Positions 1-8,865 of a DNA stretch of 64,000 bases are shown here, one piece after another. A program made the position numbers and the translations under genes. The stretch lies in assembly GCF_036746095.1 (NCBI RefSeq), contig NZ_DAIOEU010000002.1, forward strand, positions 1 through 64,000, read 5' to 3'. The notes under the pieces were generated by a model. The model was given only the letters and a program-made list of their open reading frames with translations. It had not been told where the DNA came from and made no database searches. Within the stretch, counting starts at the first letter, position 1; each line of letters opens with the position of its first letter. Origin of the DNA: Dyella_B sp036746095. Lineage in GTDB: Bacteria; Pseudomonadota; Gammaproteobacteria; Xanthomonadales; Rhodanobacteraceae.

Positions 1-1024
1 CGCGCTCGCCCTGCCCCGGCATGATGAAGGTGCGGCCGATGTAGCGGTTCTTGACGAAGCCTTCGCGGAACGGCACGCCGAGCATTTCGGCGAGCGAACT
101 GGCTGCCGTGCGTGCGGTGTCAGGAATCGGGATCACTGCATCGATGCCATGGTCGGGCCGCTCGCGCAGGATTTTCTCCGCCAGCTTCTGGCCCATGCGC
201 AGGCGCGCCTTGTACACGGACACGTTCTCGATCATCGAATCGGGACGTGCCAGGTACACGTATTCGAAAATGCACGGCGCGTGCACCGCGCCTTCGGCGC
301 ACAGGCGGGTGTGCAGCTGGCCGTCGTTGGTGACGAACACCGCTTCGCCCGGCGCCACGTCGCGCAGGCGCTTGAAGCCGAGAATGTCCAGCGCCACCGA
401 TTCGGAAGCGAGCGCGTATTCGCGGCCTTCCGAGGTGATGCGTTCGCCCAGCACCAGCGGGCGGATGCCGTTCGGATCGCGGAATGCCAGCAAGCCGTAG
501 CCCAGCAACAACGCCAGACAGGCATAGCCGCCGCGCGCACGCGCGTGCACGCCGGCTACCGCTTTGAAAATGTGATCCGGCGTCAATGCCATCCGATCCT
601 GGATCTGCAGCTCGTGCGCCAACACGTTGAGCAGCACTTCGGAATCGGAATCGGTATTGATGTGGCGGCGGTCGTCCTCGAACATCTCGCGCCGCAGCGT
701 TTCGGTGTTCACCAGGTTGCCGTTGTGCACGATGGCAATGCCGTAGGGCGAATTCACGTACAGCGGCTGCGCCTCGGTGGCGCCCTCGGAACCCGCCGTG
801 GGATAACGGCAATGCCCGATGCCCACGCGGCCGCGCAGCCGGTTCATGGCGGACTGGTTGAAGACGTCGCGCACCAAGCCGTTGTCCTTGTGCAACCTGA
901 GGCGCGCACCGTCCACGGTGGCGATACCGGCCGCATCCTGTCCGCGATGTTGCAGGACGGTAAGGCCGTCATAAAGCGCCGATGCCACTTCAGTGGTACC
1001 GACGATGCCGATGAGTCCGCACAT
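1..1024 (-). CDS. purF: amidophosphoribosyltransferase PurF (C-terminal part outside the window)
   Basis: First committed step of de novo purine synthesis: PRPP plus glutamine gives phosphoribosylamine in the cytoplasm. The reverse strand starts ATG-TGC-GGA at 1024, so Cys2 is the exposed N-terminal nucleophile typical of Ntn glutamine amidotransferases once Met is removed. Family blocks follow in order: LQHRGQDAAG, GHCRYPTAG, HNGNLVN, DSDSEVL, and FVKNRYIGRTFI near the edge. About 341 codons are present of the roughly 490-500 usual; the rest, including most of the phosphoribosyltransferase domain, lies left of base 1. It sits 7 bp after cvpA on the same strand, the conserved gammaproteobacterial arrangement. 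Confidence 0.97.
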   Translation of the reverse strand, partial: MCGLIGIVGTTEVASALYDGLTVLQHRGQDAAGIATVDGARLRLHKDNGLVRDVFNQSAMNRLRGRVGIGHCRYPTAGSEGATEAQPLYVNSPYGIAIVHNGNLVNTETLRREMFEDDRRHINTDSDSEVLLNVLAHELQIQDRMALTPDHIFKAVAGVHARARGGYACLALLLGYGLLAFRDPNGIRPLVLGERITSEGREYALASESVALDILGFKRLRDVAPGEAVFVTNDGQLHTRLCAEGAVHAPCIFEYVYLARPDSMIENVSVYKARLRMGQKLAEKILRERPDHGIDAVIPIPDTARTAASSLAEMLGVPFREGFVKNRYIGRTFIMPGQGER

Positions 1025-1031
1025 GGTGTTG

Positions 1032-1634
1032 CTACCCGTTAGTGTGATGCGTGGTGCCGGCCGCGCTCGAAGCGGCAGCCGGTGAAGTGGAGCTGTGCGC
1101 CGGGAATCCCTTCGGCAACACATTGGGCAGGTGCGCCGGGAAATTTTCCGGACGCAAGTGCTGGCGTACGTTCGGCGGCATGTCGCTTTCCAGCCACGTC
1201 GCCAGGCTGTTGAACTGCGGCAGCAGGGTCGATTGCTGCCACATCGGCTCGCGCGCGAAACCGGTCTGGTTGACCAGGAACACGATCAGCGTCACCAGCA
1301 GCACGCCGCGCGCAAAGCCAAAAACCATTCCAAGCAGGCGATCCGTGCCGCCCAAACCCGTGCTGTCCACCAGCGCGCGTATGGCAAACCGCACCAGGGC
1401 GCCAAGAATCAGCACGGCGACGAAACACAACCCGTAACCAATAAGTACACGCAAAATCGGCGTCTGGACCGAGTGCTCGAAGTGCGCCGATACCGCCGGG
1501 CCGTACGTCCATGCCACCCAGAACGCCGCGATCCACGTCGCCAGCGCCAGCACCTCGGATATGAGGCCGCGCCACAAGCCTACAAGGACCGACAGCACCA
1601 ATACCGCGATGATGATGAGGTCAACCGCGTTCAT
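1032..1634 (-). CDS. cvpA: CvpA family membrane protein
   Basis: A 200-aa inner-membrane protein. It opens MNAVDLIIIAVLVLSVLVGL, the CvpA signature, and has four predicted hydrophobic segments (about residues 3-22, 28-48, 62-84 and 100-122). A Ser/Ala/Pro-rich hydrophilic tail follows. CvpA is known for colicin V production and envelope homeostasis; its biochemical role is not settled. It lies between the SPOR gene (33 bp upstream) and purF (7 bp downstream) on one strand, so co-transcription is very likely. Confidence 0.93.
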   Translation of the reverse strand: MNAVDLIIIAVLVLSVLVGLWRGLISEVLALATWIAAFWVAWTYGPAVSAHFEHSVQTPILRVLIGYGLCFVAVLILGALVRFAIRALVDSTGLGGTDRLLGMVFGFARGVLLVTLIVFLVNQTGFAREPMWQQSTLLPQFNSLATWLESDMPPNVRQHLRPENFPAHLPNVLPKGFPAHSSTSPAAASSAAGTTHHTNG

Positions 1635-1667
1635 GTAATAAATCGCTACCGGTCGGAGGGCGTGAGT

Positions 1668-2627
1668 TTAGTTGGCGCTGACCACGTTGCCGTCGAGGCC
1701 CAGCTTGGCCTTGATCTGGTCGCGCAGGGCCACCGCGTCGCTACGCTGGGTCTGCGGACCGGCGCGCACGCGCCACAGCTGGCGGCCACCGGCGTTCACG
1801 CTGTCGACGAAACCGTCGAAACCGTTGGCGCGCAACTTGTCGCGCAGGGCCAGCGCATCGGCCTGGCTGCCCATGGCCGCTACCTGTACTGCCCAGGCGC
1901 CGGCACGCACCGGCGCACCGGCCGGTGGTGCCGGCACATCGCCCTGCGGAGTGGTGGCGCCGCTTTCCAGGCGGGCCGGCACGCTGGGAATGGCCTGGGT
2001 GATCTTGAGGCGGGCGGCCTCGGCCTGGGCACGGGTCTCGAACGGGCCGGCGCTGACCAGGGTCAGCGTCTTGCCGGCGCGCTGGATGGGTTGGTTGCGA
2101 ACCGGGTAACCCATGGCGCGCACCTTCTGCGTCAGCCGGTTGGCCGCTTCGCTGCTGCTGTAGGCGCTGAGGTTGACGGCATAAATGCCGCGCGCCGCGG
2201 TGGCCGGCGGGGTATCGGGAATGACAGGGGTAGCAGGCGCGGGAGCCGGCGCGGCCGGGCGACTCGGCGCAGCAGCGGTCTTCGGTGGTATCGCCGGAAT
2301 CACCGGTTGCGACGGTTGCGACGGTTGCGGCGCGGCTTGCGGCTGCGGCGCTGGCGGTGCCGCGTTGGCGGCGGTCGTGTTCACCGGCGTCATGCCTTCC
2401 ACGTTCGCCGCCGTGCTGGCCGGCGCCGGCATGCTGCTGCCTGCGGAAGCCGGGCCGGACAGGCTCATCGTCTTGGTCTGCAGGTCGCGATCGGGCGCGG
2501 GGGGAATGGCCAGGCTGACCGATTGGTCGGTGCTGGCGGTCGAGGGCGGCTTGCTCGAAAACATCATCGGCACGAACAGGATGGCCAGCGCAACGAGTAC
2601 GGCAGCTCCCAACAGGCGTGTGTTCAA
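1668..2627 (-). CDS. SPOR-domain protein (DedD-like)
   Basis: A 319-aa single-pass membrane protein. It has an N-terminal anchor (residues 4-22), a long low-complexity Pro/Ala linker (about 60-145), then two SPOR-like modules starting near residues 148 (GIYAVNLSAY) and 242 (GAWAVQVAAM). SPOR domains bind denuded peptidoglycan glycan at the division septum. DedD in E. coli has one SPOR copy, so the tandem arrangement is a small departure. Its position between folC and cvpA-purF matches dedD in many gammaproteobacteria. I infer a septal role; the orthology is positional plus domain-based. Confidence 0.85.
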   Translation of the reverse strand: MNTRLLGAAVLVALAILFVPMMFSSKPPSTASTDQSVSLAIPPAPDRDLQTKTMSLSGPASAGSSMPAPASTAANVEGMTPVNTTAANAAPPAPQPQAAPQPSQPSQPVIPAIPPKTAAAPSRPAAPAPAPATPVIPDTPPATAARGIYAVNLSAYSSSEAANRLTQKVRAMGYPVRNQPIQRAGKTLTLVSAGPFETRAQAEAARLKITQAIPSVPARLESGATTPQGDVPAPPAGAPVRAGAWAVQVAAMGSQADALALRDKLRANGFDGFVDSVNAGGRQLWRVRAGPQTQRSDAVALRDQIKAKLGLDGNVVSAN

Positions 2628-2742
2628 GACGGACTCCAGACAACCAGCTTGTGCGTGACGCGGCGGATTATACCTGCCCGTGCTCGGTTACATGACAAAC
2701 GGATGGCGATCGGTGCGCATGCCAACGACCTTGCTTGAACAT

Positions 2743-2818
2743 CGTCACCCCGGCAAGCCGGGCTCAGTATCTTTGAGAAGCTAAAAGTCGCTGGGCCCCG
2801 GCTTTCGCCGGGGTGACG
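2743..2818. repeat. REPIN-like inverted pair of palindromes
   Basis: A 76-bp element begins CGTCACCCCGGC and ends GCCGGGGTGACG, with a shorter internal palindrome at each end. It has the same architecture as the elements at 29204, 33961 and 42308 but uses CACCCCGG instead of CATTCCCG. It occupies the folC-SPOR gap and could fold into an mRNA hairpin that separates the two coding regions. Confidence 0.75.
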
Positions 2819-2846
2819 ATTCAATGTTTAGCGGCGCAGCGACGCG

Positions 2847-4130
2847 TCAGTTGCCGGCTTCGGCCAGCACCGCCGACGCCACGAAGAACGAACCGAACGC
2901 AAGAATGCGCTCCCCGCGCCGTGCAGCGGCACGCGCAGCGGCGAGCGCCTGATGCACATTGTTATGCATGGCGAAATTCGCGCGCGGCAACACTTGGCGC
3001 AGCACGCCGGCCAGCACCGACGCGGAAAGTCCGCGCGGCGTGTCTTCGTCCAGGCTTGCCAGATGCCAGTGCGCAATGCGCGAGCCCAACGCCGTCATCA
3101 CACCGCCGACATCCTTATCCGCCAGCGCGCCATAGACGGCATGCACGCGGCCGCCGCGCTGCGCATCCAACCAGGCGGCCAATGCACGTGCCGCCTGCGG
3201 ATTGTGGCCAACGTCGACGATCAGCGCTGGATCGCCACCTAGTGACTGCAAGCGCGCCGGCGCACGCGGAAAGTGCATGCCAAGTGCCGCGATGCGTTCC
3301 AGTTCCACCGGATTGACCGCTTGCACGGCATGCAGGGCAGCGATGGCCGCCGCGGCGTTCGCGTATTGCACGGGCGCGGCCAATTCCGGTGCCGGCAGCT
3401 TCAGCACGGTGCCGTCGCGATGGTGCCAGCGCCAGCGGCTCGCCTCGCGCTCCACATAAAAGTCGTGCCCTGCCCGCTCGATATGCGCGCCCTGCTTGGC
3501 CAATGCCTCCAGCAAGCCCCGCGGCGGTTCGGTTTCGCCGACGATGGCGGGACGGTCGCGGCGTGCGATGCCAGCCTTTTCGCGCCCGATGCTGTCGCGG
3601 TCCGGTCCCAGCCATTCGACGTGATCCAGATCCACCGTGGTGATGATCACCGCATTCGCATCGATGATGTTGACGGCATCCAGCCGGCCGCCCAATCCCA
3701 CTTCCAGCACGGCCACGTCCAGGTCGGCGCGTGCGAAAAGATCGAGCGCGGCCAGCGTGCCGAATTCGAAATACGTAAGGGTGATGTCGCCGCGCGCCAG
3801 CTCGATGCGCTCGAAGCTCTCGATCAGCATCGCGTCGTTGGCATCGATGCCGGCGATGCGAATTCGCTCGTTGTAGCGCAACAGGTGCGGCGAGGTGTAG
3901 CAGCCCACGCGCTGGCCCGCTGCGGCGAGCATGGCTTCCAGAAATGCCGCCGTGGAGCCTTTGCCGTTGGTGCCACCGACGGTGATCACCCGCTGCGCTA
4001 TCGCCGGCGCGCCCATGCGTTGCCACACGGCGCGCACCCGATCCAACCCCATGTCTATGCCCAATGCATGGACGTGTTGCTGGTAATCCAGCCATTCGGC
4101 CAGAGTGGTGGGTCTCGTGCTGGGCTTCAC
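2847..4130 (-). CDS. folC: bifunctional folylpolyglutamate/dihydrofolate synthase FolC
   Basis: Adds glutamate to dihydropteroate and folates in the cytoplasm. The Mur-ligase type P-loop GTNGKGST is at residues 53-60, followed by TSPHLLRYNERIRI, the LEVGLGGRLDAVN block and VDVGHNPQAAR before the C-terminal domain. Length is 427 aa, normal for the family. I chose the GTG at 4130 because AGGAG stands six bases upstream and translation then begins VKPSTRPTTLAEWL, matching known FolC N-termini. An in-frame ATG at 4184 would add 18 residues without family similarity. It belongs to the minus-strand run leading to purF. Confidence 0.93.
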   Translation of the reverse strand: MKPSTRPTTLAEWLDYQQHVHALGIDMGLDRVRAVWQRMGAPAIAQRVITVGGTNGKGSTAAFLEAMLAAAGQRVGCYTSPHLLRYNERIRIAGIDANDAMLIESFERIELARGDITLTYFEFGTLAALDLFARADLDVAVLEVGLGGRLDAVNIIDANAVIITTVDLDHVEWLGPDRDSIGREKAGIARRDRPAIVGETEPPRGLLEALAKQGAHIERAGHDFYVEREASRWRWHHRDGTVLKLPAPELAAPVQYANAAAAIAALHAVQAVNPVELERIAALGMHFPRAPARLQSLGGDPALIVDVGHNPQAARALAAWLDAQRGGRVHAVYGALADKDVGGVMTALGSRIAHWHLASLDEDTPRGLSASVLAGVLRQVLPRANFAMHNNVHQALAAARAAARRGERILAFGSFFVASAVLAEAGN

Positions 4131-4207
4131 GCGCGGCTCCTGTTCCAAGCCCGCGAACATAAACGCAGCGAAGCCCTTGCACAATCCTTTGTTGCAGCCG
4201 CCGCGTG

Positions 4208-4369
4208 TCAGAAAAGGTGCATGCCGCTTGCGTGGAACACCCAGTACATGGCGAACGCGGTCCAGAACATGCGCTTCAGCGCCTTGCCGGCGAGGAACGC
4301 CGCCAACAGGGCCAACAACCAGGGCATATATTTGTCGAGTGTGCTGCGTGTGTCGTTGATGGTGTTCAT
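4208..4369 (-). CDS. small hydrophobic peptide, 53 aa
   Basis: The product begins MNTINDTRSTLDKYMPW, followed by a hydrophobic stretch LLALLAAFLAG and a second aromatic-rich segment, FWTAFAMYWVFHASG. It may be a one- or two-pass membrane peptide. GGGAGGA precedes the ATG with good spacing. It lies between slipin (about 100 bp upstream) and folC (77 bp downstream) on the same strand. I recognise no family. The Shine-Dalgarno sequence is inside the 3' arm of a perfect hairpin (4377-4404), so translation may be controlled by RNA structure. Confidence 0.6.
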   Translation of the reverse strand: MNTINDTRSTLDKYMPWLLALLAAFLAGKALKRMFWTAFAMYWVFHASGMHLF

Positions 4370-4376
4370 GACGTGT

Positions 4377-4404
4377 CCTCCCGCACCCCGTTTGGTGCGG
4401 GAGG
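4377..4404 (-). promoter_or_regulatory. 11-bp perfect hairpin covering the ribosome binding site
   Basis: Reverse strand: CCTCCCGCACC, six-base loop AAACGG, GGTGCGGGAGG, then seven bases before the ATG at 4369. The 3' arm contains the GGGAGG ribosome binding site of the 53-aa gene. No U-run follows, so a terminator is less likely than an RBS-masking stem. Confidence 0.55.
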
Positions 4405-4467
4405 AATCATCTGCCCAAGCCCATGGTGGCGGCAGGCGCAGGCGTCATTTGTCGCATCTGACAACCG

Positions 4468-5217
4468 TCATGTGCCCTTGTCCAGCAACGGCTTCAACAG
4501 ATCCAGCGGCAGCGGAAACACGATGGTGCTGGACTGCCCGCTGCTGGACATGTTCGCCAGCGTCTGCAGATAGCGCAGCTGCAAAGCCTGTGGCTGCTGC
4601 GCCAGCATGGCCGCGGCATCGCGCAGCTTTTCGGCAGCCTGCAATTCGCCCTCGGCGTGGATCACCTTGGCGCGGCGTTCGCGCTCGGCCTCGGCCTGGC
4701 GCGCGATGGCACGCACCATGGTGTCGTTGATGTCCACGTCCTTGATCTCGACGTTGGTGATCTTGATGCCCCACGGATCGGTCGCCTCGTCGAGAATCTG
4801 CTGCAGGCTGTGGTTGATCGAATCGCGCTGCGAAAGGATGTCATCCAGATCGTGCTGGCCCAGCACCGAACGCAGGCGCGTCTGCGAGAGCTGGCTGGTG
4901 GCCTGGTAGAAGCTCTCCACTTGCAGCACCGACTTGTCCGGCTCCACCACGCGGAAGTAGACCACCGCGTTCACGCGCACGGAAACGTTGTCGCGGGAAA
5001 TCACATCCTGCGGCGGCACGTCCATTACCGTCACGCGCAGGTCCACGCGCATCATCCGTTGCACCAGCGGGACCAGCACTACCAGGCCCGGCCCCTTGGT
5101 ACCGGTGTAACGGCCCAGCGTCAGCACCACGCCGCGCTGGTATTCCGGCAATACCTTGATCGACGACGATAGCAGCGCAATCACGAAAATCACGATGACG
5201 CCCACAAAACCGATCAT
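4468..5217 (-). CDS. SPFH/band-7 family protein (slipin)
   Basis: A stomatin/prohibitin-like membrane scaffold of 249 aa. It has an N-terminal membrane anchor (residues 2-18), the entry motif VLPEYQRGVVLTLGRYTG, then the SPFH core with VPPQDVISRDNVSVRVNAVVYF-type sequence (split by segment in this note). An alpha-helical, charged region AEAERERRAK follows. The ATGA overlap with the upstream nfeD gene indicates translational coupling; NfeD-slipin pairs are a recognised partnership in which NfeD is a membrane protease or OB-fold partner of the slipin. The substrate is not visible from sequence. Confidence 0.92.
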   Translation of the reverse strand: MIGFVGVIVIFVIALLSSSIKVLPEYQRGVVLTLGRYTGTKGPGLVVLVPLVQRMMRVDLRVTVMDVPPQDVISRDNVSVRVNAVVYFRVVEPDKSVLQVESFYQATSQLSQTRLRSVLGQHDLDDILSQRDSINHSLQQILDEATDPWGIKITNVEIKDVDINDTMVRAIARQAEAERERRAKVIHAEGELQAAEKLRDAAAMLAQQPQALQLRYLQTLANMSSSGQSSTIVFPLPLDLLKPLLDKGT

Positions 5218-6614
5218 GAAGATTCTCCTTTGCCCAATCCCGATGCAGCCACTTGCAGCAGCAAGCCCTGACGACCGATCACCCGTACCCGCGCGCCGGC
5301 GGGAAGCGGTACATCGCTATGCACGCGCCAACGCTCGCCGCCGATGCGCGCCCAGCTTTCGCCGCCTGCGGCGACGGCCTGCAGCAATTCGCCTGTGTTC
5401 TGCAGCATCTGTTCCTCGCCGTTGAAGGCGCGTGCGCGGCGTGCGCGCATCACCAGGCGCAGCAGCATGGCCAGGATCACCATGGCGCAACAGGCAATAC
5501 CGGCGATCACGCCCAAGTTCACCGCGTAACCCGGTACACCGGAGCGAAACAACATGATCGAGCCGAGCACGAATGCGATCACGCCACCGATGCCCAGCAC
5601 GCCCGCCGTGGGCAGGAACACTTCCGCCAGCAGCAACGCGACGCCGAGTGCCATCAGCGCCAATCCCGCATAGTTCACCGGCAGCAGTTGCAACGCGTAC
5701 AGGCCAATCAGCAAGCAGATGCCGCCGGTCACCCCCGGATAGAACGAACCGGGATGGAACGCTTCCAGAATCAATCCATAGATGCCGGCCAGCAGCAAGA
5801 TGTAGGCAATGGTGGGATGCGTGATGATGCCGAGAAAACGCGCGCGCCAATTGGGCAAGTAGTCGCGCACCGGCAGGCCGCGCAAAGCGAGCGTGACGGT
5901 GCCCCCATCCACTCGCACTGTGCGGCCGTCGGCCTGCGCGAGCAGCGCCTCGGTATCGGGCGCGATGAAATCGGCCACATGTTGCGCAACCGCTTCATTG
6001 GCGGTGAGCGTGGCGGCGCCGCGCACGGCCTGCTCCGCCCACACGGCGTTGCGCCCGTGCATCTGCGCGAGTGCGCGGATATCGGCGATCGCGTCGTTGA
6101 GAACCTTGTGGCTTTCGGCGTCGTCCGCGTGGTTGCCGGCCTTGTCGCTCGACTTGCTCGACGACGGTGTGTTGTTGAGCGGCGGCGGCATCGGCGAGCC
6201 GCCACCCAAATCCACCGGCGTAGCGGCGCCAAGATGCGTGGCGGGTGCCATCGCCGCGATGGGGCAGGCATACAGAATGTAGGTACCGGCCGAGGCGGCA
6301 CGCGCACCGCTGGGCGCCACGTAGCCTAGTACCGGAATCTTCGCCGCCAGAATGCTGTTGATGATGTCGTGCATGGATTCCAGCAAGCCGCCCGGCGTAT
6401 CCATCTGCAGCACGATCGCTTTGGCGCCGTCGTGGATGGCGCGCTGGATGGTGTTGCCGACGTATTCGGCTGCGGCCGGGCCGATCGGGCCGTTCAATTC
6501 GATGCGTGCGACGAAACCGTCAGCGCCGGGCGCTTCCTTGGCCGTGCGCGTCCATGCCAGCGCCAACGCGGCGCCAAGAATGGCTCCCCACACGATCCAG
6601 CCTTTCCGTGACAT
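5214..6614 (-). CDS. NfeD family membrane serine protease (ClpP-like)
   Basis: A 466-aa long-form NfeD. It has an N-terminal signal/anchor, a ClpP-class protease domain with LQMDTPGGLLESM and a nucleophile region GARAASAGTYI (about residues 105-115), a central multi-pass membrane section (about 245-390), and a C-terminal OB-fold NfeD domain (about 400-460). Long NfeD proteins cleave hydrophobic stretches of partner slipins in archaea; that role is inferred here from the gene pair. It is the first gene of the minus-strand run and overlaps slipin by 4 bp. Confidence 0.9.
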   Translation of the reverse strand: MSRKGWIVWGAILGAALALAWTRTAKEAPGADGFVARIELNGPIGPAAAEYVGNTIQRAIHDGAKAIVLQMDTPGGLLESMHDIINSILAAKIPVLGYVAPSGARAASAGTYILYACPIAAMAPATHLGAATPVDLGGGSPMPPPLNNTPSSSKSSDKAGNHADDAESHKVLNDAIADIRALAQMHGRNAVWAEQAVRGAATLTANEAVAQHVADFIAPDTEALLAQADGRTVRVDGGTVTLALRGLPVRDYLPNWRARFLGIITHPTIAYILLLAGIYGLILEAFHPGSFYPGVTGGICLLIGLYALQLLPVNYAGLALMALGVALLLAEVFLPTAGVLGIGGVIAFVLGSIMLFRSGVPGYAVNLGVIAGIACCAMVILAMLLRLVMRARRARAFNGEEQMLQNTGELLQAVAAGGESWARIGGERWRVHSDVPLPAGARVRVIGRQGLLLQVAASGLGKGESS

Positions 6615-6721
6615 GGCATGGGCCCTCGGCCGGCATGTTCAACGCGTCGCCGTCGTGCGTGGCGGCTTCGGAAAGGATATTACGCTGATACGTTTGGTGA
6701 TGCGTGCGACGCGATGCATAG

Positions 6722-6744
6722 CCCCTCTCCCAATGGGAGAGGGG
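6722..6744. terminator. 10-bp perfect inverted repeat after the dehydrogenase gene
   Basis: CCCCTCTCCC, loop AAT, GGGAGAGGGG, about 10 bp beyond the stop codon of the minus-strand dehydrogenase. It lacks a convincing T-run, so it may be an mRNA 3' stabiliser or a dispersed palindrome rather than a true intrinsic terminator. Confidence 0.45.
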
Positions 6745-6753
6745 AGCAAGCGA

Positions 6754-8406
6754 TCACTTGCCCACGTAATCCACCCGCCAGATCGAATCCGACCCGTCAT
6801 CCGTCACCAGCAACGAACCATCCGGCGCCGTCGCAAGACTCACCGGACGTCCCCACACGCGCCCATCCGGCAACACGAAACCGGTGAGGAAATCCTCGTA
6901 CTCGCCACTCGCCTTGCCGGTGTGATGGCGCGGAATGCGGATCACTTCATAACCCACGCGCGTGGCCTTGTTCCACGAACCGTGCTCGGCGGCAAACACA
7001 TCGCCCCGGTATTCGGCGGGAAAATGGTTCGCTTCGTAGAACGTGATCTGCAGCGACGCGTTATGCGGCTGCAGCAGCACGTCGGGTGTGATCACCTTGT
7101 CTTTCAATTCCGGGTGCTTGCCTTCGTGGCGCGGGTCCTGATGGCCGCCCATGTACCACCACGGCCAACCGTAGAAACCGCCTTCGCGCACGGAGGTGAT
7201 GTAGTCCGGCACCAGGTTGTCGCCCAGGCCGTCGCGTTCGTTGACGGTGGTCCACAGTTGCCCGTTCTTCGGGTCGATCGCGATGCCGGACGGATTGCGG
7301 ATGCCCGAGGCATAGACGCGCTTGTTGGATCCATCTGGATTGAACGCAAGGATATTCGCGCGCTCGTGCTCCGCCGGCGTGGTGTCGGGATCATCAATGT
7401 TCGATGCCGACCCCACCGCTACGAACATCGTCTTGTTGTCGAGCGAAAAAGCGATGTCGCGCGTCCAATGGCCGCCGCTCGGCAGGTCGGCGATGTGCTC
7501 GGCAGGTCCGCGTGCCTTCAAATCGCCGTTGCGGTACGGAAAACGAATCACCGCATCGGTGTTGCCGACGTATATCCACTGCGGGTTCGGCCCTACCGGA
7601 TAAAACGCAATGCCGTATGGCTTTTTCAGGCCGGTAGCGAACACCGCCGTTTGCGCCGGCTTTCCATCCGCGGTGATGCCGCGATAGATGCGGATCTGCC
7701 CGTTGCCGCTTTCGGCCAGGAACATGTCGCCGTTCGGCGCCTGGCGAATCACGCGCGGCGTGTGCAGGCCTTCGGCAAACAGATTCACTTTGAAACCGGC
7801 CGGCGCCTTCGGCAGCACGCCGTCGGGACGCGCCACCACTTCCGGTCCGTTGCCGGCGGAATGGGTGGCATACGGCGCTGGCAGGTCGTTCACGGTGATC
7901 TTGCGTGAGTGGCCGGGAGCTTCGTAACGGAAGTCGGTAAACGGCGGCGTGGGAGGTGGCGTATTGATCGGCGATTGCACCGCCGCCGGCTCCACCGCCG
8001 CGGTGGTCACGGTCGGCAGCGTTTTCACGTACGTCACGATCTGCCAGCGCTGCTGCTCGGACAAGCTGGACCACGCAGGCATGCCGTTAGCCGGCGAACC
8101 CTTGGTGATGAACCAGAACAACGCGCCTTCCGTCGCCTGTTGCGCAGGCCCTTGCCGCAACGCGGGGATATTGCCGCTGCCCTGCCCCGTGCCGCCATGG
8201 CAGCTGGCGCAATAGTTGCCGTACAACTGCCCGCCAGCATGCGCGGCAGCGGCCTGGCCGTGATACGGATTGGCTACGGACGAGGCAGCGGCCGGTGCGT
8301 CGTGGAAATTCTCGGCGGCATGCGTCGTCGCCGTGGCGAGGCAACCAGCAAGAGCCAACGGTACTGCGCGGAATGCTGCCGACGACACCCAAGAATGCTT
8401 CGCCAT
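6754..8406 (-). CDS. cytochrome c / sorbosone-type sugar dehydrogenase fusion
   Basis: A 550-aa secreted protein. It has a signal peptide (cleavage near ATTHA-AEN, residue 31), a class I cytochrome c domain with CASCH at residues 66-70 and a likely Met ligand in GMPAWSSLSEQQRW, then a six-bladed propeller of the glucose/L-sorbosone dehydrogenase family beginning PAGFKVNLFAEGLHTPR. Such enzymes are usually PQQ-dependent and oxidise aldoses in the periplasm, with the attached heme passing electrons to the respiratory chain. The real substrate is unknown and no PQQ biosynthesis genes are in view. Confidence 0.87.
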   Translation of the reverse strand: MAKHSWVSSAAFRAVPLALAGCLATATTHAAENFHDAPAAASSVANPYHGQAAAAHAGGQLYGNYCASCHGGTGQGSGNIPALRQGPAQQATEGALFWFITKGSPANGMPAWSSLSEQQRWQIVTYVKTLPTVTTAAVEPAAVQSPINTPPPTPPFTDFRYEAPGHSRKITVNDLPAPYATHSAGNGPEVVARPDGVLPKAPAGFKVNLFAEGLHTPRVIRQAPNGDMFLAESGNGQIRIYRGITADGKPAQTAVFATGLKKPYGIAFYPVGPNPQWIYVGNTDAVIRFPYRNGDLKARGPAEHIADLPSGGHWTRDIAFSLDNKTMFVAVGSASNIDDPDTTPAEHERANILAFNPDGSNKRVYASGIRNPSGIAIDPKNGQLWTTVNERDGLGDNLVPDYITSVREGGFYGWPWWYMGGHQDPRHEGKHPELKDKVITPDVLLQPHNASLQITFYEANHFPAEYRGDVFAAEHGSWNKATRVGYEVIRIPRHHTGKASGEYEDFLTGFVLPDGRVWGRPVSLATAPDGSLLVTDDGSDSIWRVDYVGK

Positions 8407-8599
8407 GAGCTGCTGCCTCTGATCGCAAGAACCAAGTTTGGCTTGCGTGCTCCCCTATCGAACGGGCGCAAGCCGCGTCAATTGTCGGACCATTGTCGTC
8501 GCAGAGAGGTGCACGATGCTACGGGAAACCTGCCAAATCCCATGACCGTGCCATCAGTCATGCATGTTGCGCACGGCATCAACGAAGCCGGCCATGGGA

Positions 8600-8812
8600 C
8601 TACGCTTCCGAATCGTCGTCCGGTTCCACGTCGATTTCACGGAAATAGTGATCGATCAGGTTGCGCGCTTGTGCTTCCCATTGCGCGCCATCGCCGGCGC
8701 TATGGTGCTGCGGATCTTCCGGGAAATAAATCATGCCGCCGCGCGTGCCGCCGTGGTTTTCGTGCATGAACTTGATGCCGCGGTATTCGCCGAACTGCTG
8801 GTCGGAACTCAT
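8600..8812 (-). CDS. hypothetical acidic protein, 70 aa
   Basis: A short soluble protein with a Gly-rich middle (HENHGGTRGG), an aromatic segment IYFPEDP and an acidic tail ending EPDDDSEA. No signal peptide or membrane segment. AAGGC lies upstream of the ATG. I do not recognise the family. It is a single gene transcribed opposite to nothing close; neighbours give no clue. Confidence 0.6.
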   Translation of the reverse strand: MSSDQQFGEYRGIKFMHENHGGTRGGMIYFPEDPQHHSAGDGAQWEAQARNLIDHYFREIDVEPDDDSEA

Positions 8813-8865
8813 GCGTGCCTTGCCGGTTGTGCGTCAGGTGGCAAGTGTAACGAACGCGGCGGCGG

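Noticed and set aside
1095..2738. A 547-codon plus-strand open frame opposite cvpA and the SPOR gene
   Set aside because: It is antisense to two well-supported genes, very rich in His, Arg and Gln, and matches no family; GC-rich DNA leaves such frames open by chance.
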